Source of the DNA: Cavenderia fasciculata
Taxonomy: Eukaryota > Evosea > Eumycetozoa > Acytosteliales > Cavenderiaceae
Direction: 5' to 3'
Assembly (NCBI RefSeq): GCF_000203815.1
Contig: NW_004457708.1
Coordinates: 930,001-994,000, forward strand
DNA length: 64,000 nucleotides
Each line of letters begins with the position of its first letter. The stretch's first letter is position 1. This document shows, piece after piece, positions 47,234-58,459 of the stretch. The position numbers and the translations under genes were made by a program. The notes under the pieces were generated by a model. That model made no database searches. It was not told the origin of the DNA and saw nothing but the letters and a program-made list of their open reading frames with translations.

Positions 47234-47527
47234 CTACTACAATACTATTATTTTTAATTTAAAATCAGAAAGAAAAAAAAAAATTCAATCAACTAATATT
47301 AAATAGTACTTGATCTCTAGCAACATGTACAAGTTGATTGATGAGTAATACTCAAATATTAATGATGTTCATAAAATTGCAATGGAATAAGTTCCAAATT
47401 CAATGAGGGGGGGTAGAGAGTAAATTATTAATCCGCACTGATGTGATGACACCAATGTCGAAATTGGTTGGGGTTTATTGGAATTCATTGTGAATTTGTT
47501 GTTATTGTTGTTATTGTTGTTATTGTT

Positions 47528-47623
<96 letters not shown>

Positions 47624-47773
47624 ATTGTTGTTGTTGTTGTTGTTGTTACTTTTGTGGTTGAGTTTTTTTTATAACACATTTGTGTGTGTCAAAGTATTTC
47701 AAACCCAAAAGAATTCTTGTTTTGTTTTTTGATTGAATTGATTATTTAGTATAAATATCTATAGATCCTTTGT
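47234..47773. other. Intergenic spacer with a GTT array
   Basis: AT-rich spacer between the 3' ends of two minus-strand units. Positions 47497-47647 hold about 150 bp of GTT/ATT trinucleotides, nearly pure GTT from about 47528. The long Val, Leu and Thr open frames here are only products of this repeat. Confidence 0.8.
47497..47647 (+). repeat. GTT trinucleotide array
   Basis: About fifty GTT units with scattered ATT variants at the left end and one near 47621. It is outside any supported gene and is one of the largest microsatellites in the window. Confidence 0.95.
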
Positions 47774-50333
47774 TTATAAATAAGGACTATTATCGGAAAG
47801 TAAGAATTGATCGACAAGTTGGATGATTTCATAATTATCGGGGTGGATGCAATCCTTTAAAATCATATCTTTTGATACTAGTTTGTTGGACAGCATATAA
47901 TGAGCAGTATCAAAACAGAGTGGAACTGTTGAATCTTGAGTGAAAATACCAAGGAAATACTTGCATCCTTCTGTTCTATTCTCATGAAGAAACTTGATAA
48001 AGAAAAAAAAAAAAAAGGCTAAATGTTGGTACATGCATGATATTATATATCAAATGACACTATAGTGCCTACATTCATTTAGTTTGGTTTACATACCTTT
48101 ACCACTTTTAAGTGTCCATTCAAAGCAGCTCTATCCATTGCTCTTGTTGTGCATCCTTCTGTTCGATTAAAATGTAAAAACTATAATAAATAATAATAAT
48201 AATTAATAAATAAAAAAAAAGATGATAGTTACAATATTATTTGGTCACACAAACCTCTACAATCTCAAGATTGCCACTGGCTGATGCTTGATCCATCGCA
48301 TCGGTCGAGCACCATTGAGTATAGTTATTTTCATGAAGAAATCGAATCATATCAACTGTAGATGAGTGTTTACAAGCCTTGTCGAATATATTATGTTTGC
48401 ATGATAATGCATGTGGTAGATTATCTTGGAAAAACTATGAAATAACAAATAATAATAGTAATAATAATAATAAAAGTTAGTGGTTTGGGAAAATTAAAGG
48501 GAAATTAAAATCTTATAAATATTAAAAAATAACAATGTCACTAAATGTAATGTAAATATTTACCTTTAAAGTTTCCAAGCAACCAAAAGAAACTAGTAAA
48601 CTTAATATTCCTCCAAAGTCCCAATCAACATTTGGATATTGTTCAAGTAAATATTGAATTACATCAACTCTGTTGTTTACTGCCCCACAGTACACTTCTT
48701 TCCCATTTGGCACAGCTTTGATGGTTTCATTAAGATACCTGATCATCTCCAAACTAATATCATCTCTCAAACAAGCAATAGAAAATATCTTATTCATTGA
48801 ACATCCTTCACTTCTATTTTCATACAAAAACTATAAATATAAATGTTAAATAATATTTAATATTATTAATTATTAATTATTCAATAAATATTTACCTTTA
48901 CAACATCAATATGACTATATCTAATTGCTTCATCCATAGCTTTTGTTGTGCAACCTTCAGTGCGGTTGCTATGGAGAAATGATACTGTTTGTAAATTACC
49001 TGCAGCTGCCGCAATATCCATCGCATGTGTTGTGCATCCCTCTGACCGATGATTATGAAGAAATTGAACGATTTCAAAACTATTTGTCATATCCATAGCA
49101 TCTTCTGTGCATCCTTCACTTCTATTATGGTTTAACCACTCTACAACCGAAAAATGACCACAATGGGCGGCCATGTCCATAGCCATAGTTGTGCATCCTT
49201 CACTACGATGTTCATGTAGAAACTAATGAGATATTACATAGATAGATAATTAATGAATAGAATAAACAAATTATTATTTTTAAAATGTACTTTTAAAATT
49301 TCAAGATGGCCATATGAGGCTGCCTGATCCATTACCTCGGTTGACCATCCCCCAGTTTGGGTCTCATGAAGAAACTATAGTTGTTAAAGAGTAAGGTATA
49401 ATTTGTTAGTTAGGGTGAGCTGAGTTGGGCAGTATATATATATGATTTGAAAAAGTTACCTTTACTAATTCAACGCTGCCACTCATTGCAGAAGAAATGA
49501 TTGCTTTACGTGAACATGGCTCACTTCGATTAAAATGTAGAAACTAATTAGAATAAATAATTAATTAATTAATTAGAATATAAATAATTAATTAATTAAA
49601 AAAATATGTGTTTGGTTTATGTGTATATGTGTATGTACCAACATACCTTGACAATATCTAAATGAGAATTTGAAACAGCATATTCGAAAGCATTCTCTGT
49701 TCCATTAATCTTGTCACCATAGGTGTTGTGGAGATAGATGACAACATCTAGATACCCCTTTCCACAAGCATCTGCTAAACTTGCTTCACCATAGGTAGTT
49801 GGAAGAAAGTCACCTTTAGGTTGACTGTCTCTCAGCATCTCTAATATAGAGACATGTCCATACAATGATGCAGCTTGATTAGCACCACTATAATCGAGAT
49901 GAGGACATTGTTTGAGAAGTAACATTAATATATCTTTGTTTCCATTCATTATGATGGTAGTGATATCTACTTGTTCTGGTTGAGGATTAAACTTTGGTCC
50001 TGACCATTTCAATAACTGTACAAGTGTTGACAATGTTGCATTTCTATGTGAACAGTATTTAGAGATTGCTTGTACTCTTCTCTTTAACAATACATCGTTG
50101 TCTTTATCAGTACTACCAATAGTGGGTGGTAGATAATGTTTGATATAGTCCCATGGCATACCAAACTTACTGATCATTTGAAGGTAAGGTAGTTTAACAA
50201 TATCCCGTCCTTTTAGTGATATCATTGATGCGACCTCTTGACTTGCCCTTTTCGATATCTCTTCAACATGTTTGAATATAGTGTGTTTAATGTACAACAC
50301 GTTTAATATTGTTATAATCGTTGTTGTTGTCAT
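47774..50333 (-). CDS. Ankyrin-repeat protein, exon-cassette family (member N)
   Basis: Predicted 643 residues in eight exons on the minus strand: 50333-49647, 49543-49460, 49374-49291, 49222-48896, 48830-48564, 48434-48255, 48180-48097 and 47992-47774, all phase 0. Three exons are exactly 84 nt (one unit each). The head is IITILNVLYIKHTIFKHVEE, KGRDIVKLPYLQMISKFGMP, WDYIKHYLPPTIG and CSHRNATLSTLVQLLKWSGP. Units include FLHNHRSEGCTTHAMDIAA and FLHSNRTEGCTTKAMDEA. The C-terminus is NYEIIQLVDQFLLSDNSPYL. The last acceptor is ATCAAG after a run of T, and not the usual TATAG. This is the most finely subdivided member and shows the cassette rule most clearly. No frame damage was seen. Confidence 0.86.
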
Positions 50334-50684
50334 TATTTATACCAATAAATAAATAACAATAAATAATATAATAATAATAATAATCATGTGACATGCTTGT
50401 CTTTTCTATCGTATGATGGTTTGAAAAAATTAAATTAATTAATCTTAATCTTAATTTATTTTCTTTGTCTCTTTTGACATAATAATAATATCAAGGGTGG
50501 TCGGTCATCTCATTATTGATTAGAGAGAGAGTGTGTGTGTGTGTCTCTCTCCTTTTCCTTTTTGATAATGAATTAAGGTGACTGCTGTGTAACCTACGAA
50601 GAAGCCAGAGAGAGAACGACATCGATGACGATTAATTAGTAGATCAATCAACCCAGTTTGGGTCAAGAGCAATCATGTGATTCT

Positions 50685-51040
50685 CTATTGTCTTTGCTGT
50701 TGTTGTCCTAGTGATACCAATTGAGTATGTTGTTGATCGATGAGTTGTTTGTAGGTGTCTAGTTGTTCGACCAATTGCTTTTCATGATGTACCGATTGTT
50801 TGAGATTGTAAAATGTTGATTCAATGTCCAATAGAGCTCTATTGATCTCTTCAATCTCTTGTTTATTGATAGATGATGGATTGATCACTAGAAGTATAAA
50901 AGGTTAATATGTTGAAATGCAGTGGTGGTAGGCACATATATATACTACATACTATTTTGATTTCTTAAAGCTGTTAGATACTGTAGATCACGAATCCTAT
51001 CTAAAAAGTGTTTACTTAATCTTTCATATGATGAATCCAT
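50685..51040 (-). CDS. Small coiled-coil protein (possibly Mediator MED9-like)
   Basis: Predicted 96 residues. Minus-strand exons are 51040-50953 and 50887-50685; the intron (GTATGT to CTTCTAG) splits a Met codon (A/TG). The sequence MDSSYERLSKHFLDRIRDLQ, then INKQEIEEINRALLDIESTF and HHEKQLVEQLDTYKQLIDQQ forms an almost continuous amphipathic helix, with a Gln-rich end. The helix with a KQL-x-x-x-LD-x-YKxLI stretch recalls the C-terminal part of MED9, and the neighbour is MED24, but dictyostelid genes are not arranged by function, so that proximity is weak support. It could equally be another small coiled-coil subunit. The gene model is firmer than the name. Confidence 0.6.
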
Positions 51041-51665
51041 TCCTCCTTACTCCTTCTATAAATCACACACATTACATATAATTAGTAATACAGAGAATGA
51101 GAGGACTGATCAAAAGTATGAAGAGGACAAACTCATACAAATCTCCCTCCCAATTTTCTTTACAGAAACTGTCAAAAATTTTAATTTAAATTAATACTGC
51201 CCACGAATGTTCACACACAAAAGGAATAATACAGTAATTATAATTATGAGTAGTGCAGGCAAACAATGAATGATCATCAAAAGGTGATTAAAATTATTGT
51301 TAACAACATATTATATATTTGAAGAGAGACAGAGAAGAGAGCAGAGATAATGCATAAATAAATAGAATAAAAGGTTAAAAATCTTTTGGAAACGGGCGAG
51401 AGGAGGGTTGTTTTTGCTGTTGGTTGTTTGTGAACTCAAAGTCATTCAATTTAAATTTAATTTTATATTTATATATTTATCACCTTTACCTTTGTCATAT
51501 GGGGATCTATATCTATTTAATTATCTAACGCATCATCCACTCACAACTCAACTCAACTCAACTACTTCAAATACATATATATCATATACATACAACTTTG
51601 TTGATTGAATAGTAAATCAAACACTGTATATAGACAGACTCTCGCGACAGTCCTAGAGAATTACG
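51041..51665. promoter_or_regulatory. Divergent promoter region, coiled-coil gene / MED24
   Basis: About 625 bp between two starts pointing away from each other. It is AT-rich, with TA and CAACT repeats (about 51543-51562) near the MED24 start. A short open frame at 51408-51608 has no support. Confidence 0.5.
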
Positions 51666-54600
51666 ATGGTCAGCGATAAAAGCAGTAGTAGTAATACAGC
51701 AGCAACAACAACAACATCAACAATGGGAAAGAGAAACAAATTAAAGTCTGTGCAGACTATCACCGCACCTCACCGTGCCGGTAATGGTCACAACAACAAC
51801 GACGACGACAATGATGATGATGGTGATGATAATGATCAAGTGTTGACAACTGCTGTCATTGTCGATGATTCAACTACCATCAATGGAACAAGAGGAGGTT
51901 TAGGTCAAGATGAAGACCAACAAGAGGAACAAGAAGGTATCGAGTTGGATCAAGACATTGAGTTTTATGATGCTTCTAGCAATAACAATAACAATAGTAT
52001 TGATAGCAAGAATATAAAGCAAGACTTGGAACACAACCAAACAATATTTACAGAGTTGGTGACAACGACAACGATCGATTGTTGGCGATCACGAGAAGAT
52101 CCTTTAGAATGGTCAATCAAGATACTACCACTATTAAACGAGTTTGAACAATATACAATCTATGATAATCATCAAAACTATATTCTTTGTGGTATGTCAA
52201 TCAAGATGAGAAGCATACATACATAATGATCTTACATATTAATACTTGTTTGTTTGTGTGTAGAAATATTAATTCAACAGATGCATGTTGGGGTATCACC
52301 CAGTCCATTATTAGTATCATATCTTAGATATGCAATTGCTACAAAGATGGTATTCACTACTCATTTGTGTGACCTTTTGTATCAATATGCTCAACCCGAT
52401 CGATCAAAACACTTTTCTGCAATGTTAAGTGTCATTAGTGATATTGTAAACCTCCCATCCGACAGTTTTAATTCTCTACCTCCATTTATAAAGAAAAGAA
52501 ATCAAAGTAATAATAATAACAAACAAGATGAAGAGGAGGAGGAACAAGAAGAAGAGGAGGAAGAAAAGGTTGAATTATTAAAAGATGATAATAATAAGAG
52601 AAAAAGACAAAATGGAAGATTACAAGATGATGATGATGAAGATGAAGAAAAGGAAAAAGAAAATAATAATAATGATAATGATAATAATAGTCATTTATTA
52701 AAAAAGAGAAAGAATCAAATTGGATCACACGATAATTCAGTTTATGAAAAAGAATTGGAACAACAAGATAATGATGATGGAAAAGAAGATATTCAAATGA
52801 ATGATGGTGATAATCAACAACACCAACAACATAATCAAAAACAACAACAACAACAACAACAGAAAAAGAAAAAGAATCATCATTTTAGTGAATTCAAAGA
52901 AGAAGAGGCAGTACCAAAATTAATGGTAATTTTATTTAAAGGATTGATTTATTATTTCAATAACAATAATAATAATAATAATAATAATGTTGGTAATATT
53001 GGTATTGATATGACAACAATATTGGGAAATGGAATAGTATGTTCAAATTTAATTTCGGCGATTGTCAAAAATCAGGCAGTGTCAAGTGCCATTTATTTCT
53101 GTCAACATAGTAGTGCACAACTCTACAGAGAGCTATCAGACATGTTTGTGGCAATCGAGCAAAACGCCAATCGAATGGTCATCCCCTATGGAATCAGCAA
53201 TATATTTAATTTGGAGTTGGTCACCAACATTAAAAGTCTACTCTTTACACCGTACCTACCACACGAAGAAATCAAATATTTGGCCTATGACAACTCCCAA
53301 CTTCCTATCAATCAAGACCAATCTATCATCTTTCAATTATTATTAGAAGAGTTAATTACTGGTACAAGACTTAGTTGTACTACTCAATCCAATAATAATA
53401 ATAATAATACCAATAATAATATAGTACAAACAGAAGATACATTTTATAAATTGGTTTGTTATAGAACACTCAAGAATATGACATATACCAATTTTATATT
53501 TGAGATTGTTCGAACACTCATTCAAAGATTGTCATTGTGTATGATGGATGGAGCAACAAGTGCACAATTTAAAAAGGTCAAGATGGTATTACTGTATCGT
53601 ATACCCAAGTTGTACGAGTCGCTCATACACTACCATAACAGTAGTTGTGGCGGCGTTGGCAGTGGCGATAACATCGATACACCTATTGGCAGCATGGAAG
53701 GTGCTCTACACTTGGTTCTTCAAATCTGTCCAGAACTTGAAGGTGAAGTCATACTCCCACTCATCTTTATCCTCATTCGAAAGAATTTAGTATCATCTAC
53801 AGTTATCAAAGACAAATTCCCATCTCTTACAAGTGACATTGAATCACTTGAATATGAAATTCAACAACAACAGCTCAATCATCCATCAGCTCCTTCATCA
53901 CCAACAACAATAGATTCATTATATTCTTCATCATTTCAAATTCGTACTTTAAATGTAAATATTAATAATAATTGAGAATATTATATATCTTTATTAATCT
54001 ATTTATTTTATTTATTTTTAGGATATAAAAACAATTAAATTTATATTAAAAATTTAAATGGAGAATCAAATATTAAAGATATTCAAAGAGTTATGGATAC
54101 TATAAAATCGGGATTAATAACAACATTTGATTTCCAAGATGAATTGGTTGAAATGTTGTTCCAGGTGTTGGACAGTATGGATCCTTACAATAATCGTAAA
54201 GCGTTGGTACATTTTATATCAATCTTGTCAGACCCTGCAGTGGTTGATTGTCTAGATGTTCATGGATATATCCTCACATTGTTGGTTATACTCATCAAAC
54301 AATGTGACTCTCTTGGTAGAACTTCAAATGATCCATCTATTCATTCTTATTTTGCAATTCCCTTTAATTTACTTTATTATATTTTAATTTTATTTAATGT
54401 AAGCAAATAAGAAAAGAAAAAGATATAATATTAAAAATATTAAAATATTAATTTATTTATTAATTTATTTATTGTAGTTTAAAAATAATCAATATAATTT
54501 AGATTTATTAAAAAGTAAATTAAAGTTGGTTCAAGATATATCATTTGATAATCCATTTATCAAATGGATTTATGATACATTTAGAGATACTGAAGTTGGT

Positions 54601-56256
54601 TTTGATTCATCGTATCAAGAATCATTACAGTATTTCATTTCATCATTATTGGAAAATAATGTTGATAATATTCAAACCAAAATTTTAAAGTATGAAAGAT
54701 AGTATAGATCTTCAAATTAAGATTAAATTTTTGTATTAACCTTTTTATTATTTATTTATTTATTTAGTGATCATTCACCATGGCAAATTGTACATAAATT
54801 ACCTCAAGTATTATTCCTTTTATATAGTTGTTCAGAGAAGAATCTAACAAGCTCCTATGCCATCTCTGATATGATGTCAACGTTTATTAGAATCGTTCCC
54901 TATTCATCGATTGTTATCTTTACATCGTTGGCAAAAACACCAATGGCCATTGACACTGAATTGATTCAAACAGTCCTCTCCAACTTTAATACAAATAATA
55001 ATAATAATAGCAATAATAATAACGGTAATAACAATAGTAATGAAACTGGTGGTGGAATGTCTGAATTGGAAATGCCAATTACTCTATTTAATTCAAAATC
55101 AAGAGATTCTTCTTTTCAATTAAATCATCATGTATGAGATTAAGAAATAGATATATATATATATTTACTTTATATTAATATTTATTTTCTTTTAGATACC
55201 AGAAACTTTGAATTTAATATTATATCCAGTACTTTTTAAATGTATTTTTACTAATCCAAGTGATAGTAATCAACATCAATCATGTTTATTTAAAAACCAA
55301 CAGCAACAGCAACAAATGGGAACAGACATTATTATGCAACTATTCCGCTGTCCCAACACAATCACCATGTTACGATTACTTTTCCAATCTATTCTTCAAC
55401 CTTGTTCCGATCCCAACAACAATGCGCCACCACCCATCAAACTGACCGATATCCCCACCGATCTCTTGCGCGTATTTATTGAAAGAACAGATGTACACCA
55501 CTTTGTCGATGCACTTGCCACAGTCGTCCTCTCTAGTATCGTAAACACTGTCGATATTTCAGAAAACAAATTTGAAAGTATAACTTCTTCATTTTTACAT
55601 TTAAATGATACAGTTAAAACGAGTAAGTAAAAGAAAGATAATAATAATAACAAAATAATAATAATTATAATCAACAAAAAAGATAGATATTAATATTTAT
55701 TTTATTTTTAGTTGAATTGGGAGGATATATATTAGGAACAATAGTTGGAATTGAATCAATATCAATTCTTTTCAATTCTATTATTCCAATCAATTCCAAA
55801 ACACTTTTAACGTCATCGTTAAAGGGACAATTAATATCATACTTTTGCTTCAACACGCTCATCAATGCCAATGCATCGTTTTACATTTCTCAAAACGATC
55901 GATACATCACCTCGGTCTTGGCAAAATTCTTTAACGTCATCAACAGCTGTGCCAAGAAGCTAGTGGTTTGTGAAGAGAAATCACTTCAATCCTATATAAC
56001 TTCTCTACTCTCTCTATTTATTCACTTGAACAAATCCTTGAAATATAATTTAATCAGTAGTAGCGGCGGTAATCAACTTTATCAACAGACAACAACAACA
56101 ACAACAAAGACCAGCAAAAAACAATTAAATTACAACAAAAACAACAAGAATCATGATTCAATCTTTTCCATTATACCATCCAACCAATTTGATGAATTAT
56201 TAATATCAATCAATTCAATATCAAATTATTTCTTAGCAGGTTCCATTTATACCTAA
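51666..56256 (+). CDS. med24: Mediator complex subunit 24 (MED24) homologue
   Basis: Tail-module subunit of Mediator linking activators to RNA polymerase II, in the nucleus. Exons are 51666-52191, 52264-53954, 54022-54398, 54478-54689, 54768-55131, 55196-55622 and 55712-56256, about 1380 residues. The signature is QQMHVGVSPSPLLVSYLRYA followed by TKMVFTTHLCDLLYQYAQPD, closely like animal MED24 (QAMIGPSPNPLILSYLKYA). Helical-repeat sequence runs to the end (LPQVLFLLYSCSEKNLTSSY, CPNTITMLRLLFQSILQPCS). Low-complexity Asp/Asn and Glu/Lys/Gln inserts at about residues 45-125 and 265-400 are typical of dictyostelids. Exon 3 is one base out: in the A run at 54048-54052 the frame passes from DIKTIKFILK to LNGESNIKDIQRVMDT, and all three frames close before that point. 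For a Mediator gene with everything else intact, a missing A in the assembly is the likely cause. Confidence 0.85.
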
Positions 56257-56962
56257 TAATATTTAAATTAAAATCAATCAATTATAAATTATATTAAATT
56301 AAAATCAATAAATAGAAGAATACTCTATGGTATAAAAGAAGAAAGAAAAGAAAGAGTAGAGTATAATACTCATTTTATTTATTTAGCTTCTCGATTGTGA
56401 TTTGAAATTAGAATATTCCCATTACAGGTATAAATCGGAGGGTGGTAGTGAAAGAAGAGTGGGACAAGGACAATTAATTTATGTATCGAAAGAAGGTATG
56501 GTATGTTTGCTTTTTACAATGAAACCATCCTTGTCCATAAAAGATTTAAAAGATGATCCAATCCCAATCCGTCCGCGTCAGTTGTTGATGACACAAGATT
56601 CTTTGCGATTCTTTTTTTTTGCAAAAGAAAAAGAAAAAAAACAAATAATTATATTTTTTGTAATTATCCAAATTTGGGGTGAGAGTAGAATGGTATAAAG
56701 TAGTTCACTGCAGTGTGTGATAAGCAAACATTCGTAAATTATCTTTGTAATCTCATTTAGATTTACAACTCATAAACAAAACACAAATATAATGTAATTA
56801 TATAATTAATATTATTCTTTGTCTTGCCCAACCAAAATTAAACTAAAACTCATTCAAATTTCATTATTTACTATTTATATTATATAACAATTGTAGAAAC
56901 TATATACATTTATATATATATATATCTCAATCAAATCAAATCAAATTAAATTAAATTAAACA
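56257..56962. other. Intergenic spacer
   Basis: About 700 bp between MED24 and the oxidoreductase. A plus-strand open frame (56402-56698) has some charged, protein-like sequence (DLKDDPIPIRPRQLLMTQDS), but a Phe/Lys homopolymer end and no splice partner. It could be a remnant. The promoter-proximal part is AT-rich with TA runs. Confidence 0.45.
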
Positions 56963-58383
56963 ATGGTAGAAGGTAAAAGAATTTTATTAGTATCACGTCC
57001 AAGAGGTGAACCAACACCAGAGAATTTCAAGTTGGAAACTCATACCTATGCTAAACCAGGTCCAGATCAAATGTTACTCAAAGTCTTATATCTTTCAATC
57101 GAGTATGTATACCTTTGAAAGATTAAAAAGTCAAACTATAGTCAAGACGAATCGAATGTTACAATACATCAATTTGATTTCTGAATGAAGATCACTAACA
57201 ATATATTTTTTTTTTTTTTTTTTTTTTACCACCAATGTTCGTAGTCCTTATGTACGTAAATTTATTTAAATTAATCATCATCTGGGATGTTTTGAAATAT
57301 TTAATATTAATGAATTCATGTTTTTATTATTTATTTATTAATTTAGTTGAGAGGTCGTATGAATGAATCTAAAGAGAGTTATGTACCAAGAGTTGAAATT
57401 GGTGATGTGATGGGAGGTGGAACAGTTGCAAAGGTTTTAGAATCCAATTTGCCTAAATTCAAGGTTGGTGATTTAGTACTAAGTCCATCTGGATGGCAAG
57501 AGTATGAAGTTAGCAGTGGAAAGGATTGTATTGTCATCCCAGCTGCTGCAGCTGAAAACCCATCTCGTGCACTCGGTATCCTTGGTATGCCATCGTTTAC
57601 CGCATGGGCTGGTACTTTGAAAATCGGTGCTCCAAAACAAGGTGAAACTCTTGTTGTAGCTGCTGCTACTGGTGCTGTTGGTTCTGTTGTTGGTCAAAGT
57701 AAATAATAACAAAAAGAGAAAACAAATTTAAAAATATATTAATATTAATATTTATTTAATTATTTTAATTAGTTGCAAAACTTCAAGGATTGAGAGTAGT
57801 TGGAATTGCAGGTGGAGCCAAGAAATGTGAATATGCAGTAAAGGAATTTGGTTTCGATGTTTGTTTGGATCATACAAAGGATGACCTTGCCCAAAAGCTA
57901 AAGGAAGCTTGTCCAAAGGGAATCGATATTTACTTTGAAAATGTTGGTGGCAAAGTGTTCCAAGCAGTATTACCATTATTAAATATTGGTGCTCGTATTC
58001 CACTTTGTGGTATTATCAGTGGTTACTCGGCTACTGAATTACCTGCTGGTCCAGACAGAACTCCATTAGTTCAGGGAACCTTTTTAACAAAGAGTGTTAC
58101 TAGTATGTTGTTAAAATAACTTACAAAAACATATATTAATATTTGTTTATGGATATTAATAATATTCTTTATTCTTTATTCTTTTCTTAAAGTGAGAGGA
58201 TTTATTATTTTTAGAGATTTTGGACACCTTTATGGAGAATTTATCAAGGAAATGTCACCATGGGCAAAGGAAGGAAAGGTAAAGATGCTTGAAGATGTAA
58301 GAACTGGTATTGAAACTGCACCAGCTGGTTTAATTGGTATTTTGAAAGGTGATAACTTTGGTAAATTGATTATCAAATTTTAA
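56963..58383 (+). CDS. MDR-family NADPH-dependent alkenal/quinone reductase
   Basis: Zinc-free medium-chain reductase of the prostaglandin/leukotriene B4 reductase and 2-alkenal reductase type, likely cytosolic, reducing enones with NADPH. Five exons: 56963-57102, 57245-57251, 57347-57698, 57773-58102 and 58193-58383, 339 residues. Visible marks: MVEGKRILLVSRPRGEPT, KVLYLSIDPYLRGRMNES (family xxSxDPYMR motif), VEIGDVMGGGTVAKV, LGMPSFTAWAGTLKIG, the nucleotide-binding AAATGAVGSVVGQIAKLQG, VVGIAGGAKKCEYA (Lys for the NADPH phosphate), GIDIYFENVGGKVFQAVLP and RGFIIFRDFGHLYGEF. Exon 2 is only 7 nt (T-CCT-TAT) between TTCGTAG and GTACGT. It is needed to rebuild the DPY of the motif and restores phase on both sides. 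Intron 1 carries a 24-base T run. No catalytic zinc cysteines are present, as expected. Confidence 0.92.
57245..57251 (+). other. 7-nt micro-exon of the oxidoreductase gene
   Basis: TCCTTAT flanked by an AG acceptor (57243-57244) and a GTACGT donor (57252). It completes Asp (GA/T) and adds Pro-Tyr, giving S-I-D-P-Y-L-R-G-R-M as in relatives. Skipping it would lose two and a third codons and break the frame. Confidence 0.8.
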
Positions 58384-58459
58384 ACAAATAAAATAAATGT
58401 ACACTCTCTTTTTTTTCAATATTAATATTTACATTTATTATTACTTTTTGATTATATAT

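Noticed and set aside
47468-47732. Long Val-, Leu- and Thr-rich open frames
   Set aside because: They are pure products of the GTT microsatellite.
56402-56698. 98-codon open frame between MED24 and the reductase
   Set aside because: Low-complexity end, no similarity and no exon structure; left as a possible remnant in the spacer note.
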